Shown here: piece by piece, positions 58,183-64,000 of the stretch
Layout of the letters: the number at the start of each line of letters is the position of its first letter
Numbering within the stretch: the stretch's first letter is position 1
NCBI RefSeq assembly: GCF_003573695.1
Contig: NC_039359.1
Span: 121,589,849 to 121,653,848 of the forward strand
Reading direction: 5' to 3'
Source of the DNA: Papaver somniferum
Taxonomy: Eukaryota > Streptophyta > Magnoliopsida > Ranunculales > Papaveraceae
Length of the DNA stretch: 64,000 nucleotides
Made by a program: the position numbers and the translations under genes
The notes under the pieces: generated by a model
What the model was told of the DNA's origin: nothing
What the model saw: the letters and a program-made list of their open reading frames with translations, nothing else
The model's database searches: none

Positions 58183-58562
58183 GTATACGTAAGAACTTTC
58201 TTTATGGGTTTTTGCTTGCGTTTTATAGAAATTATGCATGGCCAATAATAAGAAGCTAACATTTATATGATAATACTTTTATGTTTGGACATTGTTTTTT
58301 CTTAGCTAATTTAAAAGTCTTATACCTATTGTAATTGTTGTTTACAGTCTTATTCACTTCATGCAGCTAGCACAAGAACAACAAATATGGATAACAATAA
58401 TTCAGGTGCTCATGTTGGCGGAGTAGAAAGGGAATAGACTTCGAAGAAGCTGCAATGATTTAGAACAAGAACAAGATATCGAGGAAGTAAAGAAGAAAGC
58501 AATGATAATGTGAGTATCTTACACATTCTTAATCTTGATTTGTCACATAGTATATCATAGCA

Positions 58563-58705
58563 AAGATAACTCTCAGTTTCACAAGTCATACGCATGTGTA
58601 ACTCTCAGTTACACAAATCATATGCATGTGTAGCTCTCAGTTACACTAGTCATATGCATGTGTAACTCATACTTACACTAGTTAAATGCATGTGTAACTC
58701 CAACT
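58563..58705 (+). repeat. Tandem TGTAACT...AGTTACA palindromes, cluster 1
   Basis: Four units of about 40 bp: palindrome TGTAACTCTCAGTTACA followed by a spacer containing CATATGCATG, itself palindromic. Units lie near 58565, 58597, 58636 and 58673. Confidence 0.8.
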
Positions 58706-59279
58706 TACAATGATATTTTATTTTCTCCGTCTTTCTCATTTTCTTCTACATTAGGTATATTTATCTTCATAATAATTTGATATTCAGTCATTGTTGTGTA
58801 ACTATATTATTGTATGTCTAAAAAGATTCCACATTTGTTTGGTTAAATAGTACTTTAGTTGATCAATTTCCATTCAATAGATAACTTTCATGCATATAAT
58901 GATTATACCGGATGTTGTTTAGTTTGTTCTTTTTCTTTTTTGTTTGAATTAGATTTGTAAGAAATCACATGAGTTAGTGGTCTGAGGATCCAAATGTATG
59001 TGCAGGCACCTATTCTATGATTCAAAGGTCTCTCTGATGAAAAAATATTATTTGATTGGTGTATTTTGATTTATATTTGTTATATAGAGTTTGATGTTAA
59101 ACCTTAAAATACTTAGTTGTTTTGCTTTGTCTGTGGTCTTGCTGATTTGGGGTTGTGTGTGATTTCTATGCTCCAGGAACTATGGAGGGTTTCGTATTAA
59201 GTTTTTTCTGAGGATTGTTGAGCCTCATCCAGATGGTATGAAAGTTACAACTCAGAATTTCACTGTTTTTGTAAATGTA

Positions 59280-59398
59280 TTTCAGTAGTTATAAGGATGT
59301 GTAACTAGTTGTTACACAAGCTATATGGATCTGTAACCACTAGTTACACAAGCTATATGGATCTGTAACTGCTAGTTACACATGCTGGTAAAAGTTTG
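59280..59398 (+). repeat. Tandem TGTAACT...AGTTACA palindromes, cluster 2
   Basis: Three units of about 37 bp, such as TGTAACCACTAGTTACACA, separated by AGCTATATGGATC spacers. Same palindrome core as cluster 1, with different spacers. Confidence 0.8.
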
Positions 59399-60136
59399 AG
59401 TAAACCTGAAATGATACCTTATTCAGTTTATTAGTTGCATATATTCCTGAACTAGTTACGTATGCTAATTATATGGTTTTGGAACTGAAATTGCAGGTTG
59501 ATTTTTGAACTAAATTGTTGGAGCTGAAACAAGGAGGTGTGATATTGATGGAATTCGTAGAAGAGAAGAATGGAAATGTGTTGGTGACTGAGATGTAAAT
59601 GCAGGCTAGCATTGGATGCGAATGGCTATGTTTGTCTGAGTTATAGATGGAGATGTGGTGGTGCTATTGTGGATTGGAAGCAATTTTTCAGGTAAAGAGA
59701 AGATAGCTGCAGTTGAGTTTTTTAATCAATGATTGCAGTTAATAGGTAAAGAGGAGTGTTGAGGGGTGAATTCAGGTTTGAGGTTCTACCCGTCCTAGCT
59801 AGCCAAATGACCTCACTTTTCTAAGAATAGTAAGAAAGAGAGTTGTCTTTCCATTGTACCTTATCCTTTCTTATATAGACTTTCCAAAAAGCCCCTTCTT
59901 TTATGACATCATGCCATGTGTCCTAGACCTCCTTAATTACTCCTAATGCCATTTATTAAGATAACCTTCTTCTTATTTACTAATCCCTTCCCTGTCCTTC
60001 CCTTTTAGTGGATACTTTCTTTGGACTTGGGCTTAGTCCCCAAGTCCCCATGCTTTTACCTTGTTTAGCTACTTCTTCAGGAACACCCTAAACCCATTAA
60101 GGGGTGTTATTTTTCATGTATCAACATTAGTCCCCT

Positions 60137-60171
60137 GACTATTGGGTCAATTGTTTAATGACCCAATAGTC
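60137..60171. other. Perfect 13-bp inverted repeat with 9-base loop
   Basis: GACTATTGGGTCA (60137-60149) and TGACCCAATAGTC (60159-60171). It lies about 190 bp upstream of the TATA box of the 60435 gene; it could be a protein-binding palindrome or RNA hairpin. Confidence 0.6.
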
Positions 60172-60355
60172 AAAGAACCCTCTTTGAGCACCCTCCTTTA
60201 TAGTCCATTAACAAGGTGGGTCTTTCCCCTTTGCTGAACTTACGTTTGTGGGCGACGTTTCGACTCCTCATCGTGCAAAACCGCTTCTCCTTCTGGTACT
60301 CTGACAGTTACTTTTCTCCCGTACATAACTGACACGTTCGATCTTTAGGGATTTC

Positions 60356-60363
60356 TATATATA
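60356..60363 (+). promoter_or_regulatory. TATA box of the 60435 gene
   Basis: TATATATA, followed 79 bp later by the ATG at 60435. Typical plant promoter geometry. Confidence 0.5.
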
Positions 60364-60434
60364 GAGTTGTCAATTCATTTTCCTTTCAACTTTTCTTCTT
60401 CTTTGCTTCTTCCAAACGCACCCATACACTCTCT

Positions 60435-61509
60435 ATGTCTAGTAGTTCTTCTAGTACGTAGTTCTTCGTCCGAGGAGTCTAGCGAATCTGAGCAACCTAG
60501 GCATGAGGACTCCGAGGAAGCCGAGTATTCTGATCAGGATGAGATCGTCCTACCCACCCCAACAGATGGCAGGTTGTATACTATTGTTGAGTTCACAAGC
60601 GGCCCTGCCTTAAAATGCGCCTTGAGGTTAAGAGAACTCCGTGAAGGTAAACGCGTTTTCCCTATGGATGATATCCTAACCTCTCGTCTTTTAAATCCGC
60701 CCGTGCTTTCTTACCCTTCTGATCCTGCATGGCTTATGTGCCCCGAGTCAGAAACCATGGACACTTTCGCGTTCAAGACCATGCCGCGGATGGACATCCA
60801 TCGTGGAGATTATAACCTCCCTGTTATCGACATCCGATTTAAATCGAAAACTCCCCCGGTGTGGCCTCATTGGGCATCTTATATACGCTCCAACTCCATC
60901 CATGCTGCTGCTCTCCGGAAGGCGGGTATTAATGAAGCCATAGACTCGTCTCTTAAACGGGAGGTAAATAGGTGCATTCGTGATGTGATACGGATTTACT
61001 GCCGCCGGGTTCCTCCCGGTCACACCCTTCTCACAGCATGGGGGAAGCCACTATCTCTAGAGGACATGGTCGCTCTTACAGGGTTACTGATTCATGACAG
61101 TCATTCATATGATGAGGCAGTCGTCTTGGAGGCGCTAAATGACGAGGACAAGGAACTGTGTACTTATTTGTTGAAGTGCAAAGATGACTGCCGTCGTGAA
61201 CTAGTACATAATAGCCAGACGCCATCAGGGAGAGGTAAGGACAAGGGAGTTGCTGACTCAGATAAGAAATGGGCATATTCATCCACTCATAAGGGGAAGG
61301 CTAAGTGGGTAAAAGAGATGGAAGCTCCTCCCAGGTACCCTCCTGGAGATCGCCTGTTATCCGACTCCATCCGCGCCTATGAGTCGATCCATGGTTCATC
61401 AGACCCGACAGAAGCTGATTATGAATGGGTCATTAAAGTTAATCGACGCGTTTCTTTTCCCCTTTGGCTGAAATATTGGGCTCCTCAGATGATTGGCGAT
61501 AAGGTGTGA
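60435..61509 (+). pseudogene. Plant mobile domain protein, probably damaged at both ends
   Basis: A long open frame (to TGA at 61507-61509) encodes an acidic Ser/Glu-rich start (SSSSEESSESEQ), then a mobile-domain-like region: WASYIRSNSIHAAALRKAGI, ALKREVN-like helices and LLTAWGKPLSLEDMVALTGL, which fits the WGE-x-x-x-TLEDV-x-x-L-x-G-L pattern of the family. The ATG at 60435 starts a poly-Ser frame that hits TAG after eight codons; one base shift joins it to the long frame, so a small frameshift is likely. The C-terminus stops where a different repeat starts (about 61505), suggesting truncation by insertion. Such proteins are nuclear and transposon-associated; function unknown. It is not closely similar to the mobile domain at 43000. 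Confidence 0.65.
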
Positions 61510-62078
61510 AAAAGCGGGGGTCTAACAACAACACCCAATATTTCGCTTAGCAATCTGTATGGACAAACTCTAATATACTTTTTATGATAATCAACTAGAC
61601 AGTTAGACTCAATCAATAAAAAGATATATCAAAGAGTTTATATCTCAATCTCTCGATTTGATCTTTACTCAAGCAAATGGAAATCTGCGAGTCTTTATCA
61701 AAGAGATATAACTTGGACGGTACCAAAGACCAATGTCCAAGGATCAATTAATATCAATAAACAACCAAAGGTTGGATTTCCAATTGATGATCTTTAACGC
61801 ACAACCTGTATTATTTCAATTATATAAAAAAATATAATGCGGAAAAGAAATAACACAGACACCACAAGTTTTGTTAACGAGGAAACCGCAAATGCAGAAA
61901 AATCCCAGGACCTAGTCCAGATTGAATACACACGGTATTAAGCCACTACAGACACTAGCCTACTCCAAGCTAACTTCGGACTGGACTATAGTTGAACCCC
62001 AATCAGTCTCCCACTAATTCAAGGTACAGTTGTACTCCTACGTCTTTGATCCCAGCAGGATATTGCGCACTTGATTCC
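61505..62078. repeat. Unresolved high-copy-type repeat cut by element C
   Basis: It begins TGTGAAAAAGCGGGGGTCTA and contains phrases I recall as common in poppy repeats (GTTAACGAGGAAACCGCAAA, GGACCTAGTCCAGATTGAA). No protein frame. Possibly part of a Copia LTR element; its right part would lie beyond element C. Confidence 0.4.
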
Positions 62079-63534
62079 TGTTATAGTATTTTTTCAGAGG
62101 TAAGTAAAAGTTCGTTGCTCGGACTTGAATAGACTTTAAAACGAAAATATATGTACAAATTTGTCACAAGATGTTCGAGAGGTATTGAGACTAAGGACTT
62201 GGCCAATTCTTCATGCATGTGGTATATTTTATTTATTCTTAACAATTACTGCTCAAAACATAAATATATGGACTCTTATTTTGCCAAAATAGATTCTCAG
62301 AATATTAGTTATAAATCGTAAGCATGGGACATCAAACATTTAAGCAAGCATGCCGCATCAAATAAAATGATAACTAATTAATTAAAATCATTTTTCAATT
62401 TTTAATCAGTGCAAAAGTCATAAAAAGAATAAATTAAATTTACCACAATGACGAAAATAGACTCCCTCCGTCGTCCCAATGTTGGGTTTAGCTCCTCATA
62501 TTAATCATAATCTCAAAATGTTTTATTATTGCTCCAAAGTTGATTACAATTGAGTAAACAATGCAACAGAGAAATCGCAACAGCAGTTCCTGTTGCGAAG
62601 ACGATGTTGGACTGTTACAGAGAAACAAATGGTGACGGAAAATTAAATGCTGTGGTTTACTTCTCTGTTGCAAAATATGATGAAGAAACTGTTGCGATGA
62701 AGATAAACGTTGCAGAGCAGTTGAAGAAACAGTTGCAAATGGATGAAGGAACCGTGGCCGATTCCTTGTTCTTCACGGGCAGCAGCAGCAGCAGCAACAG
62801 AGTTCTGAAAACTCTGATTTCTGCTCCTCTGGCCCTCCTTTCAACTCCCAACTCTCGACAGACCTTCCCTGTGATAGTAGAAACCTATTTATACACCTAA
62901 TCCTCATTGAATCTCGCCATAACTCCTCAAAAATCTTCACAATGAAGAAAAATATTTTTGAGAATAATTTCTTATTTCTTCCTCTGTGTACGTTAATTGT
63001 CTTGGAAATCTTCATAAACTGATTTATACGCATCCTAGGAGAATATATGGGCTTAACTACACAAACATGCAAATCTTTTACGTGATTTTCTTTCCAAAAA
63101 TGAGACGATATTCTTTTCTCTGTTTTGATTGGGAATTGATTTTCTGGACAAATTTGATCGATCCCAACCACCATAATATCTTCATATACTCATATCACAT
63201 ATACCCATTAAGTCTCAGCTCTTTAATCTCGTTAAAACACCTTCAAATGTCGAATTGAAAATCTGCCAGTAAAGGAAAGAATTTTCCCGCCAAAACAAAT
63301 TTTGAATTTTGAAAGAAGGTCGCCCCTTATCCAGTGGTCGCCCCTTATCCAAAAGCGAGAGTCCGAATAACACTTGTCCTCCGGGTGCCAAAATCAACTT
63401 TTCGAGCCGAATTTTCTTAAAATATTTATTTCCAAAAAATACCTACAAATACATAAAATAACAAAATTAGTACAAAATCGAGTGCCAACAATACGGACAT
63501 TGAGGACAAATTAGACACAAAAATGTGTCTATCA
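62079..63534 (-). repeat. LTR of element C (3' LTR)
   Basis: A diverged relative of the A and B LTRs in minus orientation. + strand start TGTTATAGTATTTTTTC with GTTCGTTGCTCGGACTTGAA nearby (complement of the B LTR end), + strand end AAAATGTGTCTATCA. It is followed inward by the polypurine tract (63535-63549), so this is the 3' LTR and the body extends past the window. Confidence 0.85.
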
Positions 63535-64000
63535 AATACCCCCAAACTTATTATTTGCTAGTCCTCGAGCAAAATTTATTCTTGAAAAGTGACCGAGTTA
63601 ATCTCGGGTGGGTTTATCAGAGGTGTACCCACAAAAACCAATACTCCAGACCCTAGCTATCTACGAAAAATCTTGGAAAGCACTAAAGAACCTCCTTGGT
63701 TGGCATACTTATTAATTACAGGAGGAAGTACCCTGACGCGAAATTCCAATTGCTGTATACGAGTTTGCACTCAAGCATACTAAAATTCATATAAGTGACA
63801 GAGCTCTACTAAGAGTTTCACGATGGACATCACTCGGAGTCAGACTAATCACATGAAAAGATTAAGAAGATGGAAAAAGAAAAATGTAGATGGTTGAAAA
63901 GCGAACGGTGTTTCCCATATCTGTCTGAAGGCCTCTGCCAAGATGAACCTAACCTAAATGACTGAGATACCGGTCTGACTAATATTAACACACTGGCATA
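63535..64000 (-). mobile_element. Element C 3' non-coding region (runs off the window)
   Basis: Starts with the complement of AAGTTTGGGGGTATT and continues collinear with 19657-20170 of element A and the complement of 26100-26581 of element B (shared CATATCTGTCTGAAGGCC and CCAGACCCTAGCTATCTAC). No coding sequence within the window. Confidence 0.8.

Larger units (their letters stand above)
56750..59765. repeat. Complex repeat region with TGTAACT palindromes and captured gene fragment
   Basis: Transcript-like filler (AGGGTTTTCAGAGCTCCATC near 57079) and a direct duplication of about 100 bp (57941-58045 and 59493-59590, both starting TTGCAGGTTGATTTTTGAAC) enclose an FtsH-like fragment and two palindrome clusters. 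It resembles a Pack-type DNA transposon, but TIRs and target duplication were not found, so borders are approximate. Confidence 0.5.

Noticed and set aside
58563..58705. CRISPR-like repeat-spacer units
   Set aside because: Only four units, with near-identical palindromic spacers; eukaryotic transposon context.

Overview
This is a stretch of eudicot nuclear DNA: AT-rich, with spliced genes and dense with transposable elements. The style of its repeats recalls opium poppy and relatives (Papaveraceae), but that is recognition from memory, not a search result. Only three coding units look intact: two paralogous R2R3-MYB transcription factor genes (15456-16622 and 54449-55425, both + strand, three exons each) and a small two-exon SANT/trihelix-like gene (38957-39420, minus) carried inside a Mutator-like element. 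Almost everything else recognisable is a transposon, a transposon relic, or organelle-derived DNA.

Layout. 1-1990: an array of short inverted GATGAAACC motifs and a G/T-rich tandem region. 2340-6535: a LINE relic, an AT-rich repeat with CGAACTG motifs, and a decayed PIF/Harbinger element with transposase (+) and Myb/SANT-type ORF1 (-) facing each other. 8650-10681: a TGCATAAC palindrome array, then a 1.2 kb TIR element filled with GTTCGGTT motifs. 12832-13750: a 5'-truncated LINE with a 16-bp target-site duplication. 15456-16622: MYB gene 1. 18138-37735: a minus-strand Ty3/gypsy element (A) with 1.5-kb LTRs and a 5-bp target duplication. It is interrupted by a + strand relative (B) arranged LTR-internal-LTR-internal, which encodes a protein of unknown function and no pol. 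37921-45754: a 7.8 kb Mutator-like element with TIRs and a 9-bp target duplication, carrying three gene units. 49699-50825: a mitochondrial insertion (cob 3' end plus rrn26). 50870-52090: two tRNA-derived SINEs and a LINE tail. 54449-55425: MYB gene 2. 56519-59760: a Stowaway-like MITE and a region of TGTAACT palindrome arrays with an FtsH fragment. 60435-61509: a second plant-mobile-domain gene. 61505-64000: an unresolved repeat and the LTR of a third A/B-family element (C).

The two MYB genes probably come from one ancestral duplication later pushed about 38 kb apart by insertions. They share exon structure, a bHLH-interaction signature and a C-terminal acidic motif, so they may act in a MYB-bHLH complex; this is inferred from motifs only.

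The most interesting signals are these. (1) The Mutator-like element's minus-strand gene begins with a near-copy of the histone H3 tail, spliced in frame to an acidic region and then a plant mobile domain. (2) The same element is sprinkled with dozens of RAGTCGTYA motifs in both orientations. (3) Several otherwise unrelated repeats in the window share this design of dispersed short palindromic motifs, each with its own sequence. (4) A coding and a pol-less retroelement share LTR ends, primer site and leader and are nested in one another.
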